A DNA stretch of 64,000 bases from Cheilinus undulatus (GCF_018320785.1 NC_054867.1:20790855-20854854); one strand, 5' to 3'. Shown: positions 1 through 13,657, counted from the first letter of the stretch. The notes: generated by a model not told the origin, from the letters alone. Made by a program: numbers and translations.

Positions 1-907
1 CTGCCAATGCCAAACAGCTTATTCTACCATTGACCCTTATTTGTTGATTGAATGATTGAAGCCTGAAGAAACAGCACATATTGGCACTGTAACAACGACA
101 CTGCTGTGGGATGGCATCCCATTCTTCAACCAGCATTTGTCAGCCAACATGGTTGTGTTGGTCACTCTGGCACACGCTATTGACTGGACTCAGCCTGAGT
201 TGTCCATCACAAATCACTCACTCCACCAGCTGTGGGAGCGGATATGTCTTGCGCGTGCACCACAGCACAACATAGGCATTTAAACCAGTGATGACGGTGT
301 TGCAGAAATCCATTTTGTGGCCAAAATTTTAACAGTGAAGGAATTAATACCGGTTTACCTCTACCTCTAATACCTCTACCACGTACTCAGCTCTGCTGCT
401 CATCCCACAAATGCATGCTCCTTACAAAGGTGGGGAAGACCAAACAGTGCAGAGACTAGAAATTGATGCCATGGCCAGTGCTTCAGACTAAGGACTATAA
501 CGTCTGTACTAGTACATGCACTGACTACCCTTGTTAGCTTATTTTTGCATGCAAACAAATAAACATGAAGGCATGAGTCTCTGGTGCATGACAAGAAGAA
601 CTGCTAGCATGCCCTTGCTAGTATTTGCATGTGAGTATTCTGTGTTTTCTTCATCTTTAATGATAATATATTTTAAAACTTTGCAGATTTACAACTTTAA
701 AACATTTTAATATGTAGTTTTCGGCATTTTAAATGGGCAACTCTCATAACCCAATTACCAAAGTCTTTAATATAATAATAAATGTTTACATTTGTTTACA
801 TTTTCCTACACAGGTATGCCATAATGGTTGCAATGATAAAGAGTAAACATGTCTATATGAAAGAGGCAGTCTTCAGTCAGATTTCAGATTGCAGAGTTGG
901 TTTTTAC
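1..907. other. RHOBTB3 intron or unassigned DNA
   Basis: No exon of the second BTB domain can be read here. An open frame of 75 codons at 56-283 has no family resemblance I can name and no splice context. The rest is AT-rich. Confidence 0.4.
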
Positions 908-3900
908 CTCTGTATATGAACATGAGAGTCTCCCAGAGGCACATGCACAGGAGGGGGTCTTTCACCACTAGGCGAGAGAGGCGTCCCGTCAGATGCCCTT
1001 CTGATCGGGGCATATCATCAATAATCCCTCCGTCCCAGGTGGAGAGAAGCGAATGTGGGCCTCCATCCCTCTCCCTACACACACACCGTGACTGAGGACG
1101 TTCCCTGTCCAAGTAGAGATGAATTTCAGCTTAATTTCCATCACAGTCACACTACAGAGGAGTTTGCAGAGAGATGAGCTCGTGCTGGCTACAGGCTCAG
1201 GTGGTGAAATAGCTTGTTAAACTCAATCCTGAGGACGTGCTAATATCTCTCCTACCTGGTCTTGGGCCCCAGGAGCAGCTGTCTGAAGTATGGACTGACA
1301 GCACACAGCACAGCAGCATGCGCCCACCCCAGCTCTTTTCCCGAGTCTCCTGCATAGAAAGCAACATCGGCGAACTGCACGCCACGCTCCAACAACCACT
1401 GCATGTCCTGGGAAAAGCTGGACTCCTCTACTCGTATAGGGGGAAGACGGGCTGGGGGGGGGGCACAGAGGGTGAGACAGAGAGAAAGATAAGGGATGAA
1501 CTGTGATGATGAATAATTACAGCTAGAATTCAACTTAAGAAAAGCTTCTTTAACAAAGAAGGGGAGTCGGCCAATTTTGATGCACAAATCATGGAATGTG
1601 TTCCTGCAGCTTTCATTAACCATGAATTAACCGCATCTATGTCTTCTGTTGATTGAACCATGACTTTTGGCAACTCGTGGTGCTATAAGTGGGAGAGTTA
1701 GGCAGAGAAACAGTTTAGCTCTGAAGCAAGGGCTGATACAGAAAAAAAATCATGTACACCCCATTCAGCAGCTCTAGAAAAAAAAACTAAAGCTTCTAGA
1801 TTCTCTGCACTAATGACAGACCAATGAAGATACAAACAAAGGCTGCTGTACAACTTTTTGTATTAAATCTCCAGTAAATAATTTGGCTGTCTACCTTTCC
1901 TCTTTTGCTGATGTAATGTTTTTACAACAAAAATCCCATCCTGTTTCATTTTGATTAAATTTTTTATATTACAAATCATGAGTCTTTATCAGGGGAAACG
2001 TTTTGTACAAAGTCTGTTGTGTTGCTGTTAATCTCCCAGTCTGATACCCATCTGGCAGCAGTGTTTAAAGGCATAAGAATATAAATAATCAGCTTACTGA
2101 CTGATGGTACTTTTTGCTTTTGCAGGTCTTTGAGAGACATTACTATAAATTTCTGCTTCATAATTAGATAAAACTCAATCACAGGAGCTTTAATGTCACT
2201 GAGGAAATGCCATGTCTGGAGATAAAACTGGAGTCCTTCTTGCTTTTCGTCAACCATGAGGTTTGAACGCCATAAGTTTAGATGCATTTTAGATAGGGTA
2301 CTGAAAACATTGAGGCAGAGCATATACAAAAGCATATTTTAAATAAAGTTACATACAAACTGTGTTATCATGGACATACACAGCTGGCTGTTGTGGATCT
2401 GCCCGGCTATAACTGCTTTATCTTCCAACATCAGCCTAACATCTGTTATTATTATAAGAAAATGAAAGAGAGGCTCTACTTAAACTGCTATAGCCAATAT
2501 CAGTTCTCATCATTTTATCTTAACAGCCAGTGCTGATACTGGGATGTTTAGTCTTTAATCAAACATGGTTATTACAGTTAGTTATTTATATGGTCTTATC
2601 TTGTAGCCATATCCATGTAAACATGAGATGGATTAAAGGCCAGGACAGCCATAAATGTATATTAGCTGTAACATCACTCTGCTTGTTTTCCTGCTTTCTG
2701 CATCTTCCTCGTCTATCTTTCTGCAGCCTCATCTTCTCTCTCTGCTTTTCCCTCCATCCTTTTCCAACCCTCGACAATCAACGTGAGTGTGGTTCTGGTC
2801 AAGGTTTTTGACCATCAACAGGAAGTTTTGCCTTGCCACTGAAATTTTGCTAAATGCTGCTTAGTACTGAGCACACGGTGGATTAAAGTTAAGCCTGTCT
2901 TTATAGATCATATAACAGAGAGTACAGTCTAGACCACTGGTTCCCAACCTGGGGTCTGGGACCCCCCCAGGGGGGCGCAAAAGGTCTTAGGCTTTGTCTG
3001 CTCTGAGGCTACCAAAATTAGATTTGCAAATATTGACTAAAACCATGATGAAGCAGTTATCAAAAAGTTCATACAAAAGTCTTTAGATAAGAAAAGCATG
3101 CATGGGTCTTTTTAAGGCTTTTGTCAGTAAAAAAAAAAAAAAATTTAAGTTGATTTTTGGCAGCAGTGTGTCACTTTTCTCCTCTCTTGGGTCCTGGCAG
3201 GGGGCTCCGCTTTTCTTAGGTACATGTAGTGGGGCTCCATGGAAAATGGTTGGGAAACACTGGTCTAGACCTGCCCTCTTTTTAAACTGTCTTGAGATTA
3301 CTGTGGTTAGGAATAGGCACAATAGAAAGTAAGACTGATTAAAGTTTGTCTGATTATGTTTATTCTAAGCCTGCAAAATATAATAGAAATATACAAGGTG
3401 CAATATCATAGTTCATGTTGCAAGAGCAGTGACGGCCATTAAAAGCTTTGGTTTCATCTGGTGTAAGAGCATACATACAACCTTAAGCCTTCCCCTACAG
3501 ATGAAACGTACACATGCTGAGTGAAAAGCATTGCCTGTGTTCATACAAATATTTTTCTTGTTCATTGTGATAAATTTAGAGTTGGTTTGTGCCAATCACT
3601 GATGCTCATGTACAGTGCCTATAAAAAGGATTAATCTCTTTTGATGTTTTACCCTTTTATTGATTTTATAAATCAATCATGGTCAGTAAAATCTGGCATT
3701 TTTGACTAAAATAATTTGACTTTAATATCAAAGTGAAAACACATTTCTACAAATTAATGTCAATTAAATGAAAATATGTAAGGTAAAATAAGGGACTGTA
3801 TAAATATTCACCTCCTTCAAAGAGACTGACCGAATTCAACAGAGGTCCGGCCAATTGGTGCTAGTGAAATGGGGATCACCTGAGTGCAGTGATTGTAGTA

Positions 3901-6900
3901 TAAAGACACCTGTGCCTGGAAGGTCCAGTCACTGGTTAATCAGTATTCCTTGCTACTATTACACTATGAAGACAAAAGAACACTCCAAGCAAGTCAGAGA
4001 AAAGGTGATTGTAAAGTATAAGTCAGAGGATGGATACAAGAAATGTCGAAGGCACTGAACATCCTCCAGAGTTCAGTTAAATTCACCATCAAGAAATGGA
4101 GGGAATATGGCACATGTGTGAATCTACCTAGATCAGGCCATCCTTAAAAATTTAGTGACCATGTAAGAAGGAGACTAGTGACTAGTCCATGGTCAAGTGG
4201 AAGAAAACTCTTTGGTCTGATGAGACCAAAATGGTGCTTTGTGGTCATGAGACAAGACGCTATGTTCGGTGGACACCAAACACTCACCACAAATAACCAT
4301 CCACACTGTAAAGCACAGTGGTGACAGCGTCATGCTGTGGGGATGCTTCTCAGCAGCCCTGGAAGGCTTGTAAATGTAGAGGGTAAAACAAATGCAACAA
4401 AAAAACAGGAAAATCTTGTAGGAGAATCTTATTCAGTCTGCAAGAGAACTACAGCTTGGGAGAAGATTTATTTTCCAGCAAGACACTGACCAGAAGCATA
4501 CAGAGAAAGCTACACAGAAATGGCTTAAAGACAATAAGGTGAATGTTCTGGAGTGTCCAAGTCAAAGTCAAGACCTCAATCAAATAGAGAATTTGTGGCT
4601 GGACTTGAAAAGGGCTGTTTAAACCCTGTGCAACCTGACAGAGCTTCAGCAGTTTTGCAAAGAAGAATGGAATAAAATTGCAGTATCCAGATGTGCAAGC
4701 CTGATTGAGACCGGTCCACATATACTCAGTGCTATGATTGCAGCCAATATATTTGGTGAATATTTATGCAGTCTCTTATTTTACATTCCGTCTTTTAAAT
4801 TGACAATACTTCAAGTTTATTTTTTGCAATATCTTTTGTCAAAAAAGTCAAATTATTTTTACCATGATTGATTCCCAAAATCAATAAAGGGTAAAACATC
4901 CAAGGGGATGAATCCTTTCAATAGGCACTGTAACATTAAAATTGTGCTTAACTAGGCAGCTCAAGTTTAAATCCTTAAATAAAAATGGTGCAGATAAGTG
5001 ATTCACAGTAAACTGAATAAAACTGTACACAGCACTGAAGGCAGGGCAAATACAGCCTTTAAAGGGCCACAGAACTTGAAAACATGTCAAACAGCAATGT
5101 AAAATATGCCATCAAAAAGCCTGAAAGAAAATAGGCTTTTTGATGCCTATTTTCATAAATCCAGATTAATAAAAGTGACAAACCATGAAGCTGGAATGAA
5201 AAGGAAAGGGAGTAAGAGGGGCTTCACAAATCATCATTCTATTATATTGCTATTCATGTCTAATACGCACTGCACCTCTGTGGACCTCATCTCCTTTTTT
5301 ATGGCTGCTCAGATCTGACCGAGCAAATTGTGCTGTTCCTGAGTCAGTGCACTTCATATTTAATGCAAGCTACACCATAAGTAGGACTAAGTAGTGTTGG
5401 ACAGGCACCAATAAACCCAGCAGCACTCGCTGCCTCTTTGGCTGGACTGGGAGGTATCAGTCATTGTGTCAAGTTTAGACACACAGCAGCAAAGACATCA
5501 GATCTCTATTTAATAGTGTGGTCTGTATAAATTAATCCAGATGTTTGATTTTGAAAGAATTCGCTCTCTGTAAAAACAAACTGGAGGGCAAGAAAAAAAG
5601 CAAGTAGCTTGAATCAGATACTACACTTTAATCCCATTTTGTAAATCAATTATGTTTCTAAGTGTATTTGTGGTTTGCGAGTTTTGCTTCAAGCCAAATT
5701 AATTTCAATTGTGTCATTTCAAATACAGCGCACAGAAAGCTTTCACTAAGGAATGGCAGCTGCATGCAGATTTAATCAGGCTGTCTATAAGCCAATTAGG
5801 TGAAAAAGTTCCACAGACTAAAACATAATAACATTAGCACAAAGAAAAAGCAGCAGAGTACTCCAGCTTGGCTTCATTCTTTTAATCTTTGTTACAATAA
5901 TTAAAGTTGCTGTGTCTCTTCCGCTCACTGTGTATTAAAATGTGTGTCTCTTTTTTGATCTGGATCAGCATGTTCATTTATCTGTTCATATCATTATTAG
6001 ATTGGCCTGAAGGCAAGGTAATTAAGATTTCATTGAATATAATGTCCGGCACAAACAAAAAATACTCCAGCTCAGTTATTAAAACGTTATCTTTTTAAAA
6101 ATAAAATGTTTTATTTATCCTATCTTCCCACAGAGAATTTGATGTTTTTCTTTCCTTTTTTTATTAACTAAGCATCCTTGAGTTGTAATGTCTGATCAGA
6201 CCTCAAAAACAACAGAAAACTTGATTAAAAAAACAACATGCTGCTGCCCTGTAACTCCAAAACTGAGATTTATATATGAGTTATTTGCACAAGAGCTACA
6301 AAAATGTGACAAAACAAATGCAATTGGATATTACTGGCTGGTGTTGAAGGTCTTTAGGTACAAGAATTATGAGAAAAAGGTTAATTTAAAGGTTAATCCT
6401 CTGCTGTCCCACAACTGCATCACTGAGCTGCCTTCAGACTTGAACACTTAATGTCCGAGCCCAGTCTAAAATTGATTTAAACGTCACTGAATAAAAGAAA
6501 GTGGTCTACCTAGCTCTTTGTCTCTCTTCTTATTTCCAGTGTGGAACGGGGAATATTGATCTGGATAAACCTTTGTGCTCAGCTCTTTTTGTGGGTATGT
6601 AAGATGCAACAAGAGTTAATCCAGTCAGTCCACTCAGGTACAAAATAAAAAGAGCAATAGTGATAATAAATAACAAAAAAATAAATGACTGCACAAAAAC
6701 AAAACAGCCCAAAATGCTGAAAAATTGGTTTTAAAACTGGCAATATAAGGACACAAACTGAAATAGTGTTTAGGTACCATAGCATTCCTCTGACCTGGTT
6801 GTTCTAAGTGAGGGGGGCGAAGCTCATTCACTTTATTCCCCCTCCTCTTCTCTGGCCTTTCTTTGGCTTTGTGTTTCAGACACTGTATCATGAAGTACTC

Positions 6901-9900
6901 CAGCTGAACATAAAACACACAAACATACAAGCGTTAGTCCCAACACAATGTACAGAAATAGTTGTGTTACATCAGCAGCCCTTCTCTTTGGAAAAAACAC
7001 CTGAGAAGAACAGTGCAGCTTCCTGCGCTTCACTCCTCTACTGGGTACTCCAACAGCTTGATTTAGGCATACAGGCAGGACTTTTCAAGAGAAGAAATTC
7101 TGATTTTGACAGGGGATGCTGGATTTAAAACTTAAGAATATACATTACTGAACCTTCTTACCTTGTTCTAAAAAAGCAGATCTACAAGGGGTTCAGTAAA
7201 AAGTCAACCGTTTCATTTCCTGTAACATAAGTTGTTAAGACCTTATGTTACTGAACCATTTCCTAAGTGACTTGATCACTCACCACGCTGCCAAAGTAGC
7301 GGCCCACAAACACATGGTTGAGCGAGGGCAACTCAAGGTAGGTGGCCCCGAGGTCCCTGGACAGCTGCAGTCCTTCGCTGTGGGGCACACAGCTGCTCCA
7401 GTCAGACGCACACAGTGGACACGTACACGGCGGGCCTTCATCTGGACATGGAGAGGGAAATTTCATTCATTCAACCTGTAAATAAAATCTTCTTTACAAA
7501 CACTTTGGGAGGGTACATGAGAAGCTTGTAGTTATTTTTTAAGAAATGTATTAATGAATTTTAAATGAAATGTTTCAATGATGTTTAAGCATTTGAATTG
7601 GAGAAGTGTAAAGCACCACAGCACCCCTGCAGGGGGATTTAATGGGCGATTAGGGCTGTGCCCAGTCACAATGGAGAAAACTACAAGCCTAAATCTTCAG
7701 GAAGACTCAGATGAGTCTGTGACTGCAGGGAAGGTAAGACTGGTTGCACTTTAACAAACACAAAACAGATTAGTAATCACTAACTTCCCATTATTAATGA
7801 CTTATTATTGGGCTTTTATATCTTTATTACAGAGACAGCACCATAGATAGAGTCAGAAACTAGAGAGAGAGAAAGAGTGGGGTTGAATATGCAGAAAAGG
7901 GGCCAAAGGTCAGACTGGAGCCTTGGCTTTCCACTTCAAAGACAGTTCATGGAGTACACAGACAAAACCACTAGGCTACTGGCATCCAATTAGCTTCTAA
8001 ATTGAGGATATTCTATATTTAATTTTACAGCATTACTTGAAAATCCCCTAAAAACTCAAGGCACACCGCAGAGCTGGCAGATTTTAAGGGATTTTTAAGA
8101 CATTTTGACTGTTCATGAGTACACCACATGTTATACATCACAAGAAACCTCTGATTCTCAGGATTCTGACCATGATACCTATTCAAAAATAAAACCACCA
8201 CAGCAGCTAAAAATAATGAGTTTGTCAGGCTATGAACAAACAAACAAACAATAATAAAAATGACACTGCTCCCCATTAGAAATTCTCCTGTTCTCTCCTG
8301 ATCATAATATGCCTTTAAACAGGGGTTCTCAAAATTTTGGGAGCTAGGGACCCCTCACAGGGCAAAAAAATTTCCAAGGACCCCAACATAACCCTCATGC
8401 CGATTAAACATATGTTAACTGCCATTTCTTCTCCTAGATGCTGTATTTTAAACTCTTCAATATAAATACAAGCTCTTGTCCAATCGAGTGCGGTTTCTTA
8501 CTTTTTGCGGCCCTTTGAGCAGCCAAATAAGAAGCTCTGCTTTTTCTGAGGTTATGCTCTGGTTCACATTCGTGTTTTCTGACAGATATGTCACAATCAT
8601 ATTCAAGTTTTTATTGGCCAAAGGCAGACTTATGTGGGAGTCATTGGTTTAGCATTTCTTTAATAGTTTACTTTGAATTATTCTGTGGACCCCCAAGCTT
8701 TGGCTTGCGGACCCCCATGGATCCTCGGACCCCAGTATGAGAACCACTGCTTTAAAACAGTCCTGCTGCATCAGAAAGAGTCCATCCAATCTAAATCCAG
8801 TCAGATTTGTTGTCCAAAAACACACTCTAAAAATGTATTTTAGTGTTTGTTTGAGCAATGTCATATTTTGTGTGAATCTAATCCGCTTTTTTGCTTTAGT
8901 GGTGATGGTAGTGTACTTTTGTAGGCTATTTAAACTTGAAAGAATGTTCCTTTAACATAGAACTATGAGCTCAGGTAAAACACATCAATGATGACCTGAC
9001 AACTGCTTAATCTGCAGTTTTTCCAGAATGCCTTTGGCTGTTAGACACTTTTGCACCATGAGTGAAGTTGCTGACTCAGTTAGAGAAGTCCCACCTGGGG
9101 GCCAACCACAATATATAAGAAATGTTATACTTAACATGATGGAAGAGGACTTCCTGGTGCAGTGTGAACCTTTCAGTTATTGTCACTTGTAGTCATTTAG
9201 ATGGCTAAAAGTATGTGAGGGAAATAAAGGAAAATTGCAGTGGATGGAGAACATGGAGCTTTTTGAAAAGTACTTAAACAAGTTGTTTTGGGGTGGATTT
9301 TACAGTTGTAGGGTAAGGAAAGTAACTGAGTGGGAATTTATTTAAACTTTAAGTTGTCTTACATTAATTTTAAGCATGATTAAAGATCCATGGACTGGTT
9401 TTCTATTATTTTAATTTTCAAAACTACCCTTACTCTTCTCATAATTCTACTGTATTTGCTTTATAATGCCTTTTTACAGACAGTTATAGCAATTTTAAGG
9501 AGAAAAATGTCAGCCAACCTCGATCCTTTTTGGAGTCTCCAGTTTGAAAACACCTGGACTTTTCTTCATAAAACAGGTGTAAAACCCCCATTTTCTGTTC
9601 TATTATTATCATCTTTGAACCTAAACTAGCTAAGGCTTCATGCTTTAGTCCAGTTGAGTTTTCCAGCTAATACCTACCAGCTACAGTCATCTACAGGCCT
9701 CTGTTTCACAATGTTTTTTTGTTGTATTACTCAATACTAGTAGCCGCTACAGTGAGTCTGGCATATTAGGAGGAAATTACTGAGCGTTACCTTTCTAAAT
9801 ACATCTTGTTTATGCTTGAACTCCAAATGGATTAAACACAACCTTCAATCTAATTTGGGTATTCCTGGATGGGCATTTTTGACTCATTTTACCCAGAATT

Positions 9901-12900
9901 CTAGGGGGCTAATGTCATCCCTCCATTTCTTGTGTTATTTTTAATATTATAATGGTTTTTCTCAGAGTCATTTTTTCTAAGTTCATGCATCTGTTATAAA
10001 TTTTAAGTTTTTAACTTTTTAAAAGCACCTTAAATTGCATTTGTATGAATGGTGCCCCATAAATAAACTTGCATTTCCTTGCCTTGCACAAGCCACGTCT
10101 TGATATTGCATTGGACTTTCCAGGGTGAATGAGCCAGGTGTGAATTTGACAGCTAAAGCTGGAAGTTTTTGCTAATGTTTCACCAAATGAGCTGCACTGA
10201 GCCCTGATAAACACTTCAAAGGGCAGGCTCATACGCCATTTGTGCTATGAATTGTTAAAACATTTTACAATAGCAAGAAATGAGCTGTCATTTGTGATTT
10301 AACGCACAACAATTGATGCTGAATGTTAATATCCACAACCTGAAATGAACAAAAACATATTCTGAAGACAGAAACCAGATGAAAAATCTCACTATAATCA
10401 ATAACCTTGAAAATCTCAGTTTAACAGAGAATCTATGAGACATTTTCATGTCAAGACCACACATCAGAACAGGTGCTGAGTTGTCTATGGTTGTAAACAA
10501 ACACATCAATCCTGTGGTTGTAAGGGAGTAAAGTTACTGGCAGACTAGTCTGAGCAGGGCAAGCAGAATGAGATGTTATTTCAAGTAAAAGGGAGATAGG
10601 TGAATAAATATTTACCCATTAAGAAGGATAATTGTTTTCTCTGTTATGCCATTACCTCTTATGTTTTTCTTTCATTTTTAAGTGATGTGTCTGCATTTTT
10701 CACTCCGTGCAAAAGCACTGAAAAAGAAAACAACTTCTTTACCCAAGATCAATTCATCTAATTCACCATGATTTGTGCAACAGCACATGCACTAGGACCA
10801 GCTGATCTGTGCCATGTGTGCACAGGGACCAAAGAGACAGAATCAGACAGGAAATTTGGAGGGATTAGCCTGAAGGAAAAAAAGACTGCACAAAAGAGGA
10901 GAGCCAGAGAGAAAGAGAGAACGAGCAGGGCATGATGCTAAGTGCTGAGGCATTTTGATAAATCATACCACTAATAACCTACAGGCATGACACGGAGAAG
11001 GAGCCAGACACAGAGTGTGTGGTAGTGTGAATGAGAGACAAGAGTCAGGAGAAGAATCTTGAGTATGTGTGAGCACATGACGGCGGTGACTTGGCATATC
11101 AGCGCTATGTTTGTGTGAGGGTGCATGTGTGCCCTTGGATGAATCTGTCTGTGCTCCTGTGTTCAACTCTGGTTTAATGGCTGCATTAATGCACGTGCAG
11201 CAGCGTTCTCCCTCTCTCTCTCTCTCTGCCATCACTGTGCCAGAGGTGGTCTAAAGTCGAGCGCAGGAAGCGCTCTGAGCTCAGTCGTCATTCTCTGCAG
11301 TCAGGGGGGATAGCATGAAAACACTCACACAGAAACACAAACAAAGATTTCAGTCTACAGGTTTCTACTGTCTCTCCTCCTCACTCTCTCTCTCTCTCTC
11401 TTTGGCACAGACTTGATTCACACTGTGATCATTCTGCTGCAGAGCTCTGACAGGTTCTTAAAGTATGTCGAGCAGACAAGCTAAAAATACAACCCAGTGC
11501 ATTTGATGAGCTTGTTTACCGCATCTGGATTCAACAAGGGTCAGTGTGCGTGCAAAAACACACCCAGAATCAATTCTCACAGTTAAGCAGCCCCTATTAT
11601 GGCTGCAACTCCTACTGAAAGGTTGCTAATGTTTTGATAGATGTTTGAGCTGGGGCAGTGGATATTTAAGTGGTGTTCCAGTGTTCCTCTGATTGCGAGG
11701 GGCATAGTAGCGAAAAACAAACTTAACATCTTGATTTGGTGGGTTTTCTGCAGGGAGCATGTGAGCTGACAGCCTGGAGGCAGCAAGGGGAGATTTAATC
11801 ATGAGCATCCTCCCCTGTGCTGAGAGGACACTCAAGAGGACACAAGGACAGACAGTGATCTCACTGGCCAAACCAGGGGGGCTGGCAATGCCAGAGGAAT
11901 TCAACTCACTAACTGAGGCACCAGTTAATTAACCCTACAAGGATATAATGTTCAAAGGCTGCAAGATTAGCCGTTTTGTAGATGCCGTCTCTGAAACTCT
12001 AGTGACAGAAGTACAAAAAGAATTCTCACCGTTCAGCCGTGCTCCCACAGCGACCAGGATGACAGGGACACCCCAGTGCCTCAGGAGTGGGCGGAGTCTT
12101 GGGGCGTAGCCGTTCCTGACCTGCTGGAAGGCCAGCTTGTCTGTGACTGAATATTTGATGACCAGAATGTCTGCTTGCTCGAGGACTTTCCGCACACTGG
12201 CCCAATCACTGTCCAACAAGTCCTAGAAAGTCAAGAAAAGGACAATAAATATAAATAGAAGGAGGTCAGAGGAGGACACAACACACAGGATTGTCCGCAT
12301 ACCAAGACTCCTACCTCAAACAACCCTTCCCCTCTCAGTCTCCACAAGTATAATTACCACAGTGCTGCTCTTGAGACCTTACCCCCTGAAGACCTGTGCT
12401 GGGCTGGGCTACTTGCTCAATCTAAACCAACCTGATTCAACTCATTAGGCAGGAAAAACAACACTTCAGAAAGCTGTGAGCAATTTGAATAAAAAAGGGA
12501 CAAAGAGACGTAGAATTAGACTGTCAGTCTTTCCCCAGCGCCAGCCCTGACAGAGTGAGACAGCCCTATAATAGGACCCATACAGTGCTGCTACCAAATC
12601 ATAACAGCATTCATTTGCTATTAAGAACAAAAGTCCTTTCATCAGGTTCTTTTTGTGCTGTGCATTTTAAAATAGAGTACTCCTAAGAATAGAGATGATT
12701 TTATAAAGTCTGCAATCAGTGCTGGAAGGCAGGTGGCCTTGGAATCTGAATTGTACTTCTTATTCGAAACAGAAGCAGAGTGAAAGGTAAACAGCAGATC
12801 TGTGAAGTGACGCAAGCTCTCACAATGGAAATGCTCTGGCAAATAGCACCACATTTCAAAAATGTTTGGCGTATTTGCTGGCTCTCACCTTCCTCTGTGA

Positions 12901-13657
12901 GACTGATTTGGTGGCACACAGGGAGGAGGAGTTAAGAGAAAGAAGCCAAAGATACACCTCCCTCGAGACTACTTTAATAATGCAGATTAACAGAAACATG
13001 AATGAGTCAAGCAGAGATGAAGGCTCTTTTAACCACTCATTCTGTGCTGCACATAAATCCACCACCAGTCCCTTACCCAGCTGGGGCAATCCCGAACCAC
13101 CACAGTGACATCTCCAAACACACGTGACGTGTACTCCATGAAGGCTGGATTGTGCACGCTGCTCTCCAGGTCGCAGGGTCCCACCATGGCTCCATGACCT
13201 AGGTAGCTCCACAGCAGGCCTCCCTGCAGTTGCCCCTGGCCCATGATCTCCTCTCCACCTCCGGGGCACTCGCTGCCCAGAGCCACAATGTGGATGGACC
13301 TGTAAGCCAGACAAGTGGTGGTTCAGAGTGACTTGGATGAAGCAGATGATGCTCCAAAGGTAGCACAGCGCGAGGGAGCTGAGGTAGCTCTCCTCCTTGG
13401 TCCTTATTATTCATGTCTATCACGGAGACAGTGCATCACCGCTATGTCACTGAAAATGACTGAGAAGAAGCTTGCCAAGGCCCTTGTTACACCTGAGAAG
13501 ATTAACCTAAGATACGTGAGGCACTTTGAGGAACATTTCGGTGCAGTATTTGAACATTTCAATCAGAAAAAGAGAGAAAGAAAAGCATGCAGCCATACCA
13601 GGAGGAGCCCCTTCTCCTCTCATCCCTTAATGAGTTGCAGCTTGGGAGCAACTTACA
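908..13657 (-). CDS. rhobtb3: RHOBTB3, atypical Rho/BTB protein (5' exons; 3' part outside window)
   Basis: Six coding exons plus the 5' exon are visible: exon 1 ends at 13657 and contributes only AT of the start codon; then 13299-13077, 12222-12030, 7441-7284, 6903-6795, 1451-1256 and 1104-908. All junctions are GT/AG and the phases agree, giving about 359 residues (the human protein is about 611). The first exons read [11 protein letters not shown], then a degenerate Rho-like GTPase domain ([82 protein letters not shown]). Exons 6-7 hold the first BTB domain ([37 protein letters not shown]). There is no classical GKS/T P-loop, as known for RHOBTB3, which is reported to hydrolyse ATP, act at Golgi/endosomes with RAB9 and scaffold HIF1A turnover. 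The second BTB domain must lie to the left. The acceptor of exon 6 has a pure C tract. The identity is firm by family comparison. Confidence 0.93.
2935..3262. mobile_element. hAT-like non-autonomous element (MITE)
   Basis: An element of 328 bp flanked by an exact 8-bp duplication GTCTAGAC (2927-2934 and 3263-3270). The ends are imperfect inverted repeats: CACTGGTTCCCAACC on the left and the complement of CAGTGTTTCCCAACC on the right. It contains a poly-A tract of about 15 and no transposase. The 8-bp target duplication and CAGTG-type ends point to the hAT superfamily. Confidence 0.8.
3613..4930 (+). mobile_element. Tc1-like transposon, decayed
   Basis: Bounded by TA dinucleotides (3611-3612, 4931-4932) with inverted ends starting CAGTGCCTATAAAAAGGAT and ending in the complement. 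Inside, sense to the window, is a broken transposase: the start [20 protein letters not shown] with a helix-turn-helix region near 3966-4140, then a deletion, then [14 protein letters not shown]-like and [14 protein letters not shown]-like pieces around 4200-4380 and the C-terminal part to about 4720. Frames shift repeatedly and stops interrupt it, so it is not active. At 1318 bp it is shorter than a full Tc1 (about 1.6 kb). Confidence 0.88.
7803..7990 (-). mobile_element. tRNA-like SINE
   Basis: On the minus strand the segment begins with GCCTAGTGGTTTTG, resembling a pol III A box, and ends with a tail ATAAAGATATAAAAGCCC, typical of a common fish SINE whose 3' end reads (CAATAAAGGCATAAAATGCCC)-like. 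It lies in RHOBTB3 intron 3 (the intron between exons 3 and 4 begins to its right side). Family name not assigned. Confidence 0.55.
8320..8749. mobile_element. hAT-like non-autonomous element (MITE)
   Basis: A 430-bp element with inverted ends: left CAGGGGTTCTCAAAA, right the complement of CAGTGGTTCTCATACT, followed inward on both sides by GGACCCC motifs. Flanks share CTTTAAA, an imperfect copy of an 8-bp target duplication. It has no coding capacity. CAGNGGTTCTCA ends are usual for fish hAT MITEs. Confidence 0.72.
9005..9190 (+). repeat. Dispersed repeat, copy A
   Basis: Matches the reverse complement of 27835-28021 at roughly 75-80% by eye. Shared stretches include CCAGAATGCCTTTGG, CATGAGTGAAGTTGCTGACT/CTATGAGTGAAGTTACTGACT and ATGGAAGAGGACNTCCTGG. 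The repeat family is not recognised and no full-length element ends are visible. Confidence 0.65.

Larger units (their letters stand above)
1457..6794. other. RHOBTB3 intron 5 (5.3 kb)
   Basis: Intron between exons 5 and 6. Besides the hAT-like MITE at 2935-3262 and the Tc1 copy at 3613-4930, I see only AT-rich unique-looking DNA, with a short palindrome around 5120-5150. Confidence 0.5.
7442..12029. other. RHOBTB3 intron 3 (4.6 kb)
   Basis: Intron between exons 3 and 4. It holds the SINE at 7803-7990, a hAT-like element at 8320-8749, a dispersed repeat at 9005-9190 and CT-rich microsatellite tracts near 11209-11226 and 11383-11401. No exon is recognisable. Confidence 0.5.

Noticed and set aside
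56-283. 75-codon frame at the left edge, considered as the next RHOBTB3 exon
   Set aside because: It is on the wrong strand for RHOBTB3 and does not resemble the second BTB domain.
12856-13314. 152-codon minus-strand frame across RHOBTB3 exon 2
   Set aside because: It is in a different frame from the conserved SIHIVALG reading and runs through the splice donor into the intron.
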